A model generated the notes under the pieces. That model saw only the letters and a list, made by a program, of their open reading frames with translations, made no database searches and was not told the origin of the DNA. Below are positions 34,001 through 41,993 of a DNA stretch of 64,000 nt, piece after piece. The translations under genes and the position numbers were made by a program. Numbering within the stretch: the first letter of the stretch is position 1; each line of letters begins with the position of its first letter. The stretch spans positions 266,300 to 330,299 of the forward strand of contig NZ_LT732529.1 of NCBI RefSeq assembly GCF_900156865.1, in the 5' to 3' direction. This DNA is from Litchfieldia sinesaloumensis. Lineage in GTDB: Bacteria > Bacillota > Bacilli > Bacillales > Bacillaceae_L.

Positions 34001-36400
34001 ACTGACATGGCCGGACGTGCGAGTGATCATGATCCAGTGATGGTTCAAGTTGATTTAACAGCTGATATACCGACTGGTAAATTTGATCTTACTATTATGC
34101 ACACAAATGACACCCACGGATCATTAGAAAATATGCCTAAAACAGTAACAGCGGTTAAAGAAGAAAGAGCTAAAGATCCGAATGCACTTCTTTTACACGG
34201 AGGGGATGCATTTACTGGAACGTTGTTTTTCAATGAATTCCAAGGTGAAGCAGACTTAGCTATGTTGAAGTTACTGGGCTTTGACGCGATGACCTTTGGT
34301 AACCATGAGTTTGACTTAGGTTCATCTGCAGAAGGACATCAAGCATTGGTTGACTTTGTAAGAGGAGCAAATTTCCCGTTTGTAAGTGCCAATGTAGATT
34401 TCTCAAAGGATGAAAAGTTCGATGGTATTTTCAATGATCATGTAGCAACGGTATTTGAACATGGACAAATTTACAACGGAATCATCAAAGAAGTAAATGG
34501 TGAGAAAGTAGGAATCTTCGGTTTAACAACGGAAGAAACTGCTGACATATCAAGTCCAGGTACGATTGAATTTGAAAACTATCTTGCTGAAGCTTCAAAA
34601 ACTGTTAAAGCTTTTGAAGCACAAGGTGTAAACAAAATTATTGCGTTAACACATATTGGTTTTGACGATAATGCCGCTATTGATAATGACTTAACCCTAG
34701 CAGAAAAAGTAGAGGGAATTGACGTTATCGTTGGTGGACATAGTCATACAGCATTAGAGGAACCGGTAGTTGTTGAGGAAGATGAAACACCAACCATTAT
34801 TGTTCAAACTGGTAATGCAAACAGCAACCTAGGTGTATTGGATGTAGTATTTGATGACAACGGGGTAGTGATTGAACATGAAGGAAAACTAGTTTCAATT
34901 GGCAGCCAAGAAGCTGATCCAGAGGCAACGGAAATCCTAGCACCATACAAAGCACAGGTTGACAAAGTAGCACAAGAAGAAATCGGGGTAACAACTCCGA
35001 TTGAGCTGGAAAATCCACGTACAAATGGTGACGATACTAAACCAAGTGTACGAAGAAACGAAACAATCTTAGGAAATCTAATTACAGACGGAATGCTTGA
35101 AAAAGCAAGGGAATTCACAGGGCAGAATGTCGTAATGGCACTACAAAACGGTGGAGGTATCCGTGCAGCAATTGATGCTGGACCAATCACTGTTGGTGAA
35201 GTTATTACTGTACTACCATTTGGAAATACGCTAGCAACAATGGAATTGACAGGTGCTGAGCTAAAAGAAGCATTTGAAATTTCTGTAAGCAGATTCCCTG
35301 GAGAGAATGGAGGCTTCTTGCATGTTGCGGGTGGAAAGGTAGAATTCGATTCTTCTAAACCAGCGGGTGAACGTGTAGTTGAAGTTTACATTAGAGATAC
35401 GAATGGAAACCTAATAGCGGTGGATGATCATTCAATGTATATCATAGCAACAAATGCCTTCACAGCTAAGGGCGGAGACGGCTATGATGTGTTTGCAAAA
35501 GCCTACGAAGAAGGTCGTGTAACGGACTTAGGACTTTCAGATTGGGAAAACTTCCGTGACCATTTAGTAAGTATTGGTAGTGAAGGAATACCTACTGAGA
35601 TTGAAGGTAGAATCATAGATGTTCACACAACACCTGGTGAAGAAGAACCACCAAGTGAGGAAGAACCTCAAGTGATTGTTGTTACTCCAGAGGTTGAAAG
35701 AGGAAACAAATATGTAGTATCTGCAAATGATTTAGGCGATTTAAATGAGGGAGCAATTGTAAATGTTGTAGTTCCTGAAAAGAAAAATACAATATTTGTA
35801 TCGTTGACTCAAGAAGCTATTGCGAAATTAAAAGAAGCAAATGCAACATTAATTATTTCAAATAATGTAGTAGATCTTCAAATCCCTGCTTCGATTTTAC
35901 CTGATGGTGAAACAGAAATTAAAGTCCAGAAGGATAATCGTAAGGATGCTTTAGTTGCTTATGATTTTACAATTAAATCGGAAGGCAAAGGCTATCACAA
36001 GTTCAACGAAAGAGTCACAATGACTTTTACCGTTGACCCAAAGACTATGGATAATCCAAACAAAGTGAAGGTCTTCTATTGGAATCCAGATAAAAAGGAA
36101 TGGGAATTGGTTGGTGGTGAGTATAAAGATGGTAAAATCACTGCCACTACTGATCACTTCAGTACCTTTGGGGTGTTAGAAGTTAATGCTGCACAAGGCA
36201 CACCGGCACCTGAAGATAATGATTCGAAAAATGAATCAACTACGATAGAATCTGGTGAAAAGAGTTCTAATGAAGGCAGCAAGCTTCCAGATACCGCAAC
36301 GAATAATGTTAATATGTTAGCAGTAGGTCTATTACTTATTCTTGTAGCAATCGGACTCCTCTATGTGAGCAGAAGAAAAAACGTAAAACAGATTGGATAA
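31019..36400 (+). CDS. Sortase-anchored multidomain nuclease/5'-nucleotidase (YhcR/YfkN-like)
   Basis: This 1793-residue exported enzyme is predicted to degrade extracellular nucleic acid to nucleosides. Order: signal peptide (1-34, SVSAA); a DUF6359-like domain (about 45-150); OB-fold nucleic-acid modules (about 170-340 and 430-700); a chitobiase-like C-terminal repeat (about 350-425, with YYTTDGSTPS); an endonuclease/exonuclease/phosphatase domain (about 707-1010, ASYNLEN, TEVQD, SDHDPV); a calcineurin-type 5'-nucleotidase (about 1021-1330, HTNDTHG, GNHEFD, GGHSHT); the 5'-nucleotidase C-terminal domain (about 1345-1540, NGGGIRA); a beta-rich C-terminal module; sorting signal LPDTA at 1756-1760, a TM helix and a basic tail. 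LPDTA/LPDTS is the motif of B. subtilis YfkN/YhcR. GTG 31019 follows AGGGGAG. Confidence 0.9.
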   Translation: MKKVLVRKILSVLFVFSLIVPSILLNFAPSVSAAEENASVNEEQSYLTVADAIANNTGKASVQGYIVGTAISGKNYDQVEPFTIDTNLGLADDPNESDPTKILPVQLPNNSIRTELNLVNHPENFQKKIVITGNLEAYFAVPGLKSPSSFEFLDGDSDPGEPTPEPEQPTVISIADARAQGTGKAAVKGIVTAVLKNTIHIQDETAAIAVRPTSLDVQLGDEITVSGSLQEYRGLLQLDSAKIIEKTAEKGVPAPVELAGANVNEANESKLAIVKNVELVNVNEGNGWANFTAKAEDGSEFLVRDENGSLDLAVGTTYDSITGIVQQFDTDYQIIPREQADIVVDATKVQPVSASHSSGTIPSGTSVTLSTTTEGADIYYTTDGSTPSVENGQKYSTAIKVDQDTTIKAVAVKEGFTTSEVKEFIYKVYDAKEINIHDIQGESHESPLAGKTVENVKGIVTYTYKIGSGNYFHMQTPDDQTDDSPSTSEGIVVYTGNQANVELGNLVSVTGTVDEYHIDGYYDSKQETDLSVTQINARDDHGGVVSIIEQKVELPEPIKITEDNLPNQVIDNDSFAEFDPEEDAIDFWESIEGMLVEVGTVKAVAPQEHGDLITVLENRKTDTIHGGVLFTEDNANPDRIQFKLYDNNAARDFEVATGDKFTGPITGVVNYGYQNYKIYVDLDVMESKHVEGDTKPETTTIVKEDDKLTIASYNLENFSNNTKSTTNDKAQKLARAFVQDMDSPDIIGVTEVQDNNGQDTGDSAANESYERLIQAIVTAGGPEYQYLNIDPVNNQDGGAPNANIRVGFLYNPDRVSLPADIPAGDATTAVGYKNGQLTYNPGRIDPTNPAFDNSRKPLAAQFTFQGEDVVVIANHWNSKSGDTPLFGSTQPPVLESEFQRKKIANIVYNFVEEIKTDNPNANVVSVGDFNDYQFSESLKIHEGDLMTNMINKVDESDRYTYLYQGNSQVLDHILVSNRLVENTKIDILHINADFTDMAGRASDHDPVMVQVDLTADIPTGKFDLTIMHTNDTHGSLENMPKTVTAVKEERAKDPNALLLHGGDAFTGTLFFNEFQGEADLAMLKLLGFDAMTFGNHEFDLGSSAEGHQALVDFVRGANFPFVSANVDFSKDEKFDGIFNDHVATVFEHGQIYNGIIKEVNGEKVGIFGLTTEETADISSPGTIEFENYLAEASKTVKAFEAQGVNKIIALTHIGFDDNAAIDNDLTLAEKVEGIDVIVGGHSHTALEEPVVVEEDETPTIIVQTGNANSNLGVLDVVFDDNGVVIEHEGKLVSIGSQEADPEATEILAPYKAQVDKVAQEEIGVTTPIELENPRTNGDDTKPSVRRNETILGNLITDGMLEKAREFTGQNVVMALQNGGGIRAAIDAGPITVGEVITVLPFGNTLATMELTGAELKEAFEISVSRFPGENGGFLHVAGGKVEFDSSKPAGERVVEVYIRDTNGNLIAVDDHSMYIIATNAFTAKGGDGYDVFAKAYEEGRVTDLGLSDWENFRDHLVSIGSEGIPTEIEGRIIDVHTTPGEEEPPSEEEPQVIVVTPEVERGNKYVVSANDLGDLNEGAIVNVVVPEKKNTIFVSLTQEAIAKLKEANATLIISNNVVDLQIPASILPDGETEIKVQKDNRKDALVAYDFTIKSEGKGYHKFNERVTMTFTVDPKTMDNPNKVKVFYWNPDKKEWELVGGEYKDGKITATTDHFSTFGVLEVNAAQGTPAPEDNDSKNESTTIESGEKSSNEGSKLPDTATNNVNMLAVGLLLILVAIGLLYVSRRKNVKQIG

Positions 36401-36438
36401 TTAAATAAGTTGAGGGGATTGTGTCCCAATAATAATCT

Positions 36439-36474
36439 GCAGTGAGAAAAAGTACTTTTTTCTCACTGCTTTTC
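36439..36474 (+). terminator. Terminator after the surface nuclease gene
   Basis: The inverted repeat GCAGTGAGAAAA / TTTTTCTCACTGC has a 5-6 base loop and is followed by TTTTCCC. Confidence 0.85.
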
Positions 36475-36553
36475 CCTTTGGACTATTTTTCCTGGATTTT
36501 GATACATTAGCGAAATGGAAATAAAGCCTGATTTATGTTCTGGAGGCTTTACA

Positions 36554-36964
36554 CTATTTAGTTTCAAAGTTTAAATCCCATATGATTCCGTAAGGATCCT
36601 TTATTTTGGCATATTTGGCGCCCCAAAAAGTATCCTGTAATTCCATTAATACAGCTCCCTTTTCTTTTAGAACAGTAAAGACTCTTATAATCTCATCCTC
36701 AGTATTGAAGTCAATCACAAGAGAGACATTAGTGCCAATTGTAACTGTTTGGCTAGGAGAACCATCAGACACCATTAATAGAAATTCGTTCTTTTTGAAC
36801 TTACCATGAATGAGTCGTTCTTTTCCCCAATCCTCTGACTCATAGCCTGCATCTGCATATGTTTGAATGTCTAAAATCTCTCCTTCAAATAGTTCCTTAT
36901 AATATTCTAGAGCTTCTTTGGCATTGCCATTAAACATTAAATACGGTGTGGCTTTTCCAATCAT
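36554..36964 (-). CDS. VOC-family (PhnB/glyoxalase-like) protein
   Basis: This 136-residue protein has the PhnB-type vicinal-oxygen-chelate fold. TPYLMFNGNAKEALEYYKELF at the N terminus and the closing GAKYAKIKDPYGIIWDLNF are diagnostic. Proteins of this kind are often annotated as 3-demethylubiquinone-9 methyltransferase-like, but they have no methyltransferase fold; their substrate is unknown. The minus-strand ribosome binding site is AGGAGG, 9 bases before ATG. No operon partner is on the same strand. Confidence 0.82.
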   Translation of the reverse strand: MIGKATPYLMFNGNAKEALEYYKELFEGEILDIQTYADAGYESEDWGKERLIHGKFKKNEFLLMVSDGSPSQTVTIGTNVSLVIDFNTEDEIIRVFTVLKEKGAVLMELQDTFWGAKYAKIKDPYGIIWDLNFETK

Positions 36965-37110
36965 TAATAAAGTCCTCCTTTTTGTTTGATATCTTTGTCT
37001 ACCCTATTTTTCCTCGAAACGAGTGATTACGTTGTATGTTTTTTCCACAAACCTCATTATAATGAATTAACACACAAAATAAAAATGAATATGTGATTGG
37101 AGGATGGATA

Positions 37111-37620
37111 ATGAAGATTAGAAGGCTTTTACCTGACGATGCAGAGAGTTATTGGAAACTCAGAAAACAAGCATTACGTACTGACCCAGATGCTTTTCTT
37201 GTTACATATGAAGAAGCGATAGAAAAGAAGAATCCTATAGAAGAGTACAGAAAAAGTTTTCTTTCAGAAGATACAGTTACATTTGGTGCCTTTAAAGAAG
37301 AACAGTTAGTAGGGAATGTAACCATTCTTAGAGAAACACGAAAAAAAATAAGGCATAGGGCCAATATTGTTGCTATGTATGTTGATAATCAAAATAGAGG
37401 AGAGGGGATCGCAAAAGCATTATTAAATAAAGTCATTGAAATGTCCAAAATGATTCCTGAAATTGAACAACTCTATCTAACAGTTGATTCAGAGAATGAT
37501 TCAGCAAAGGAGCTATATAAAAAAGTAGGCTTTCAGAAATATGCAGTTGAAAAAAATGCAATCAAACATAATGGACAATATCGTCATGAAGAACACATGA
37601 TATTATTTCTCGAGAAATAA
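37111..37620 (+). CDS. GNAT-family N-acetyltransferase
   Basis: This is a 169-residue acetyl-CoA-dependent acetyltransferase. The CoA-binding motif A is NQNRGEGIAKALLNKVIE in the central part, and the C-terminal motif NDSAKELYKKVGFQKYA is typical. I chose ATG 37111 because TTGGAGG lies 8 bases upstream; the open frame extends to 37093 over the ribosome binding site. Acceptor substrate unknown. It stands alone between a VOC gene on the other strand and the cobalamin riboswitch. Confidence 0.85.
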   Translation: MKIRRLLPDDAESYWKLRKQALRTDPDAFLVTYEEAIEKKNPIEEYRKSFLSEDTVTFGAFKEEQLVGNVTILRETRKKIRHRANIVAMYVDNQNRGEGIAKALLNKVIEMSKMIPEIEQLYLTVDSENDSAKELYKKVGFQKYAVEKNAIKHNGQYRHEEHMILFLEK

Positions 37621-37719
37621 TTGTCAAATTATGTCTTGCTAAAAGAGGAGTAGTCACTTATTATTAAAAGTAATGGTATATATTGATTGATTTTGATATT
37701 TAATAACTATATATTGTGT

Positions 37720-37915
37720 TTTGCCTTGAGGGAAGATGCCATTCGGCTTAATAGGGAATCTGGTGAAAATCCAGAACTGCCCCCGCAACTGTATATGCTG
37801 ACGAAATGAACAGACCACTGTATAAGATTACTATAATGGAATATTTGAATTCCGCTTATGGTGCTTATATGGGAAGGGTTCAGATTAGAACGACGCATAA
37901 GTCAGGAGACCTGTC
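37720..37915 (+). promoter_or_regulatory. Cobalamin (B12) riboswitch aptamer
   Basis: The conserved core is present in order: GGGAATCTGGTGAAAATCC with CAGAACTGCCCCCGCAACTGTA (37754-37793), GGGAAGGGTT near 37871, and the B12 box AAGTCAGGAGACCTG (37899-37913). It precedes ribonucleotide reductase genes. Bases 37909-37915 (ACCTGTC, in the B12 box) can pair with GACAGGT at 37968-37974, a plausible ligand-free alternative helix. Together with the terminator at 38012 this accounts for the 450-base gap before nrdE. Adenosylcobalamin binding should lower expression. Confidence 0.93.
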
Positions 37916-38011
37916 TTCACTTAAGATGTTTCACCTTCTTCGGGGATTGGGAAGATGAAACGGTGGCGACAGGTGGGCTTCTATTTTGGTCTCTCTTGAT
38001 GTTATCGTTTC

Positions 38012-38041
38012 ATCCGCTCAATTCATTGGGCGGATTTTTTA
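38012..38041 (+). terminator. Riboswitch terminator before nrdE
   Basis: The stem ATCCGCTC / GGGCGGAT (one G-T pair) is followed by TTTTTT. It lies between the B12 aptamer and the nrdE start, so it is the likely expression platform. Confidence 0.85.
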
Positions 38042-38072
38042 TTGTATAAAAAAGATAAGGGAGAGAATTAAA

Positions 38073-40361
38073 TTGAATATCACAACACATCGCGAATTGG
38101 ATGTAGTTTTTAAATCACTTGATTATGCAGAAACCAATTATCAGATTGATATGACTGAGTTAAGAGACAAATTACAGGGAATAAATCTATCAAATCAAGA
38201 TGCAAACCAACACGCTTTATTTTACGCGTTAAATAACATCGCTATGGACCAGCCTAATTGGACGTATTTAGCAGCGAACCTCTATCTAAACGAGCTTTAT
38301 GAGAAAGCATCAAGTAGCAGAAACTATAATCGAGTTCTAAAATACGGTAGTTTTTATAGCCTACTTGAGGAACTATCACATAAAGGTATTTATTCATCAG
38401 ATTTACTAGATTCATATACAAAAGAGGAAATAGACGAGTTAGGGAAGGTAATAGACCCTTCAAAAGATCTTTTATTTACATACATTGGCCTATTTTTGTT
38501 AGCAGACCGTTATCTTGCAAGAGATTATGAACGAAATATTTATGAACTTCCTCAGGAACGATTCATGGTTATTGCGATGACACTGATGAAAAAGGAGGAA
38601 AAGGCAGACCGCCTTGCTCTTGTGAAAGAGGCCTATTGGGCATTAAGTCATCTATATATGACAGTTGCAACTCCAACTCTCTCCAATGCAGGTAAAAGCT
38701 TTGGGCAACTATCTTCTTGTTTCATTGATACAGTGGATGACTCATTGGATGGAATTTATTTGAATAACTGGGATATTGCTAGATTATCAAAAGATGGTGG
38801 AGGAATTGGAGTATATTACGGCAAGGTTCGTGCTTTAGGATCAGATATAAAAAAATTCAAAGGAAATTCTTCTGGTGTGGTTCCATGGATTCGACTTATC
38901 AATGATACAGCGGTAAGTGTTGATCAGCTAGGACAACGCCAAGGAGCGATTGCTATCTATTTAGATCTCTTCCATAAAGACATAATGAATGGATTTCTAG
39001 ATTTAAAGACAAATAATGGAGACGAACGACGTAAGGCTCATGATGTTTTTACGGGGGTATCGGTACCCGACCTATTTATGAGAAAACTTCAGGAAGTTGA
39101 TGAAAACGGAAGAAGCATTGGTGAGTGGCATACTTTTTGTCCACATGAAGTAAAGCAAATCATGGGCTGGAAGGATAAAGCGGGAAATCCGTTAGGTCTT
39201 GAAGACTTTTATGATGAGGAAAATGAATATTACTTCACTGAAAAATATATGGAAGCCGTCCAGCATCCATTATTACCACGTAAGACCTATCGAGCTATGG
39301 ATGTCATGGCACGAATAATGGTTGCCCAATTAGAAACTGGAACACCATACATGTTCTATCGCGATGAGGTCAACCGTCAGAATCCAAATAAACATCTTCT
39401 AGGAAAAGGGCGAACTTCAATCTTTTGTAGTAATTTATGTACAGAAATTGCTCAAAATATGTCAACATCAGCAATTACAAGGGAGTACATCGATGAGGAA
39501 GGAAATATTGTGATCGTTCGTAAACCTGGTGAGTTTGTAGTCTGTAACCTATCGTCTATCAATCTACCGAGGGCTGTTCAGAAGAATGTTCTAGAACGCT
39601 TAATTCGCATCCAGGTTAGAATGCTGGATAATGTTGTGGATTTAAATACAATCTCTGTAAAACAAGCTGAAATCACAAATAAAAGGTTCCGAGCAGTTGG
39701 ACTCGGTACATTTGGCTGGCACCATCTGTTAGCACTAAAGGGAATCTATTGGGAATCTGATGAAGCTGTCCAGTTTGCTGATGAGCTCTATGAGGATATT
39801 GCTTATTATGCAATTCAGTCCTCTATGGAGCTAGCACAAGAAAAAGGTGCATATCAGGAATTTAGAGGTTCAGAATGGGAGACAGGAGCTTATTTTATGC
39901 GAAGAAATTATACATCTGAACGCTGGAGCAAGCTGCAACAAAACGTTTCACAAAACGGAGTACGGAATGGGTGGTTAATGGCTGTAGCACCTAATTCATC
40001 TACAGCAAAAATTGGTGGATCTACTGATGGGATCGATCCAATTTACGCTGCTGAATATGCAGAAGAAAAGAAGAATTTTAAATTTAAGGTAACAGCTCCG
40101 GATATCAACCATAAGACGTATGAGTTTTATCGAAAAGCACGTCATGAAGTTGATCAAATCTGGAGTATAAGACAAAATGCTGCACGTCAGCGCCATATAG
40201 ACCAAGGTATTAGTTTTAATCTGTATGTAAGACATGATATTAAAGCAAAAGAGCTTTTGCAACTGCATTTAGAGGCTTGGAGACAAAGGCTAAAGACAAC
40301 GTATTATGTAAGAAGCACCTCTCAAGCAGAAATTGAAGAATGTGAATTGTGCCACAGTTAA
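38073..40361 (+). CDS. nrdE: Ribonucleoside-diphosphate reductase, class I alpha subunit
   Basis: This is the catalytic subunit that reduces ribonucleotides. The active-site Cys is in SSCFIDTVDD, the radical-site triad in SNLCTEI (Asn, Cys, Glu), the partner Cys in VVCNLSSINL, and the C-terminal redox pair is CELC at the very end. From TTG 38073 the protein has 762 residues; AAGGGAGAG lies just upstream. The frame continues upstream to 37986, but that part lies in the riboswitch terminator, so it cannot be the start. No full N-terminal ATP-cone is obvious. It is controlled by the B12 riboswitch; the beta subunit follows 15 bases later. Confidence 0.92.
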   Translation: MNITTHRELDVVFKSLDYAETNYQIDMTELRDKLQGINLSNQDANQHALFYALNNIAMDQPNWTYLAANLYLNELYEKASSSRNYNRVLKYGSFYSLLEELSHKGIYSSDLLDSYTKEEIDELGKVIDPSKDLLFTYIGLFLLADRYLARDYERNIYELPQERFMVIAMTLMKKEEKADRLALVKEAYWALSHLYMTVATPTLSNAGKSFGQLSSCFIDTVDDSLDGIYLNNWDIARLSKDGGGIGVYYGKVRALGSDIKKFKGNSSGVVPWIRLINDTAVSVDQLGQRQGAIAIYLDLFHKDIMNGFLDLKTNNGDERRKAHDVFTGVSVPDLFMRKLQEVDENGRSIGEWHTFCPHEVKQIMGWKDKAGNPLGLEDFYDEENEYYFTEKYMEAVQHPLLPRKTYRAMDVMARIMVAQLETGTPYMFYRDEVNRQNPNKHLLGKGRTSIFCSNLCTEIAQNMSTSAITREYIDEEGNIVIVRKPGEFVVCNLSSINLPRAVQKNVLERLIRIQVRMLDNVVDLNTISVKQAEITNKRFRAVGLGTFGWHHLLALKGIYWESDEAVQFADELYEDIAYYAIQSSMELAQEKGAYQEFRGSEWETGAYFMRRNYTSERWSKLQQNVSQNGVRNGWLMAVAPNSSTAKIGGSTDGIDPIYAAEYAEEKKNFKFKVTAPDINHKTYEFYRKARHEVDQIWSIRQNAARQRHIDQGISFNLYVRHDIKAKELLQLHLEAWRQRLKTTYYVRSTSQAEIEECELCHS

Positions 40362-40376
40362 GGAGGAGGTAAATCA

Positions 40377-41423
40377 ATGACTACCGATCAGCTTTTAAGA
40401 AAAATAAAATTATTTAATCCAGAGTATCCAAATAAAACAACCGGAATTATAAATGGGGAAACGTCAGGACTACTGAACTGGAATGATATTGCATATCCAC
40501 AAATGTATACATTGTATCAGACCTTACTCGCAAACTTTTGGAAAGCACAAGAAATAAACATGCAGGATGATATCAAACAGTGGGATCAATTAACACCAAC
40601 TGAAAAGGATGTGTTCTTACGAATAAACACACAGCTAGCATCATTAGACAGCCTGCAAACACCAACAATGAATCAGGTCATGGATTACGTCACAGATTCA
40701 AGCTTTAAGGCCATCTTCGCCGTAATCTCACAGCAGGAAGCGGTACATAATGAATCGTATTCCTATATTTTAAGCTCGCTTGTACCATTAAATGAACAAA
40801 AAGAACGTTTTGATCAGGCAAAGGATGACCCGATTGTTCGTAAAAGAAATCAACTAATTCTAGAGGCATACGAAGGTTTCAGAGAAAAGCCGAATTCAGA
40901 GAATTTATTTAAGCTTGCAATTAATTCCATCAACCTTGAAGGAATCTATTTTTATGCGGGGTTTGCGTTTTTTTATCATCTAGCTAGACAACAAAAAATG
41001 CTTAAAACTAGTACTATGATTAGCTACATTCAAAGAGATGAGATGCAGCATGCGTATTTCATTGCACAATTTGTTCGAATTCTTTTGTCAGAGAATCCTG
41101 AATTGAATACAGAAGAAAATAAAGAGTATGTATATCAGGCAATTGGACAGGCAGTGGAGCTTGAAAAGGAGTGGGCGCATTATATTTTGCAGGACATTGA
41201 AGGAATTGACCTACTTGAATTTGAAGAATATGTCGAATATCTAGCAAACAAAAGATTACGCCAGCTAGGCTTTCAAAATCTATATCAGGAAAAAGATAAT
41301 CCAATGCCGTGGATCCAGGTGTTTAGTGATGAGATGATGAATGAAACAAAGTCGGACTTCTTTGAACAAAAGTCACGAACCTATACAAAAGTGTCTCAAT
41401 CCAATGGGTTTGATGAGCTCTAA
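40377..41423 (+). CDS. nrdF: Ribonucleoside-diphosphate reductase, class I beta subunit
   Basis: This is the radical-generating dimetal subunit, 348 residues. All six metal ligands are visible: Asp91, Glu121 and His124 (EAVH), Glu188 (NLEGIYFY), Glu222 and His225 (RDEMQH). Tyr128, four residues after His124, is the radical tyrosine as in NrdF, so it is not one of the Tyr-less or DOPA-type variants with altered ligands. AAGGAGGAGG precedes ATG 40377. It is cotranscribed with nrdE and the flavodoxin gene, which starts 2 bases after its stop. Confidence 0.92.
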   Translation: MTTDQLLRKIKLFNPEYPNKTTGIINGETSGLLNWNDIAYPQMYTLYQTLLANFWKAQEINMQDDIKQWDQLTPTEKDVFLRINTQLASLDSLQTPTMNQVMDYVTDSSFKAIFAVISQQEAVHNESYSYILSSLVPLNEQKERFDQAKDDPIVRKRNQLILEAYEGFREKPNSENLFKLAINSINLEGIYFYAGFAFFYHLARQQKMLKTSTMISYIQRDEMQHAYFIAQFVRILLSENPELNTEENKEYVYQAIGQAVELEKEWAHYILQDIEGIDLLEFEEYVEYLANKRLRQLGFQNLYQEKDNPMPWIQVFSDEMMNETKSDFFEQKSRTYTKVSQSNGFDEL

Positions 41424-41425
41424 AT

Positions 41426-41896
41426 ATGAAAGTCGCTATTGTTTATACATCAATAACAGGTAATACAGAGGAAGCAGCGGAGATCATCAACAAAAATATG
41501 AAGAACTACACAGGTAACTGTTATCTTTATAAAGTGGAACATTTTCCTTTTTCCGATTTAGAATCATTTGATGTCATCCTTATAGGGACTTATACGTGGG
41601 GAAATGGTGACATCCCTATAGAAATGGTGAGACTTTATCGTGCATTTGAAACTAGCACTACAAAGGAAATTGTCACTGGGGTATTTGGGACAGGTGACCA
41701 ATGCTATCCTTATTTTTGTGGAGCCGTTGATGAATTTCGCGATATGCTTTATGTACATTCGAACTTAGCTGCTACGCTAAAAATCGAATTACTCCCTCAA
41801 CTACTAGATGAATCCCGTATGAAACGATTCATTAAGGTTGTGTTTGAGCGAGTGCAAAATAAAAATAACGATTTAGTTGTACCCTTCAGAGTGTAG
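41426..41896 (+). CDS. Flavodoxin-like protein of the ribonucleotide reductase operon
   Basis: This 156-residue flavodoxin fold has the FMN phosphate-binding loop YTSITGNTEEAAE at residues 7-19 and the later loops GTYTWGNGDIP and GTGDQCYPYFCGAVD. It directly follows nrdF, so it probably serves the reductase, either like NrdI in assembling the metal-tyrosyl cofactor or as a general electron donor. It is longer than many NrdI proteins, which is why I do not give the symbol. Its last codons lie in a repeat-rich segment and the stop codon is inside a hairpin. Confidence 0.85.
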   Translation: MKVAIVYTSITGNTEEAAEIINKNMKNYTGNCYLYKVEHFPFSDLESFDVILIGTYTWGNGDIPIEMVRLYRAFETSTTKEIVTGVFGTGDQCYPYFCGAVDEFRDMLYVHSNLAATLKIELLPQLLDESRMKRFIKVVFERVQNKNNDLVVPFRV

Positions 41897-41922
41897 ACAA
41901 AGTCAGGACTGACTTTGTCTAC
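41893..41922. terminator. Strong hairpin at the end of the nrd operon
   Basis: A perfect 13-bp inverted repeat (GTAGACAAAGTCA / TGACTTTGTCTAC, 4-base loop) contains the flavodoxin stop codon. The T tract after it is poor (ATTCAATTTT). It lies between convergent genes and may act on both strands. Confidence 0.65.
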
Positions 41923-41993
41923 ATTCAATTTTAAAGGGATGACTAGTAAGTTTTACTTTCCCAGACTGAGGGTACAACAGTTTAGTTGTACAC

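Noticed and set aside
37986-38072. Upstream extension of nrdE to ATG 37986
   Set aside because: The extension spans the riboswitch terminator stem; translation from there is incompatible with transcription control, and TTG 38073 has a good ribosome binding site.
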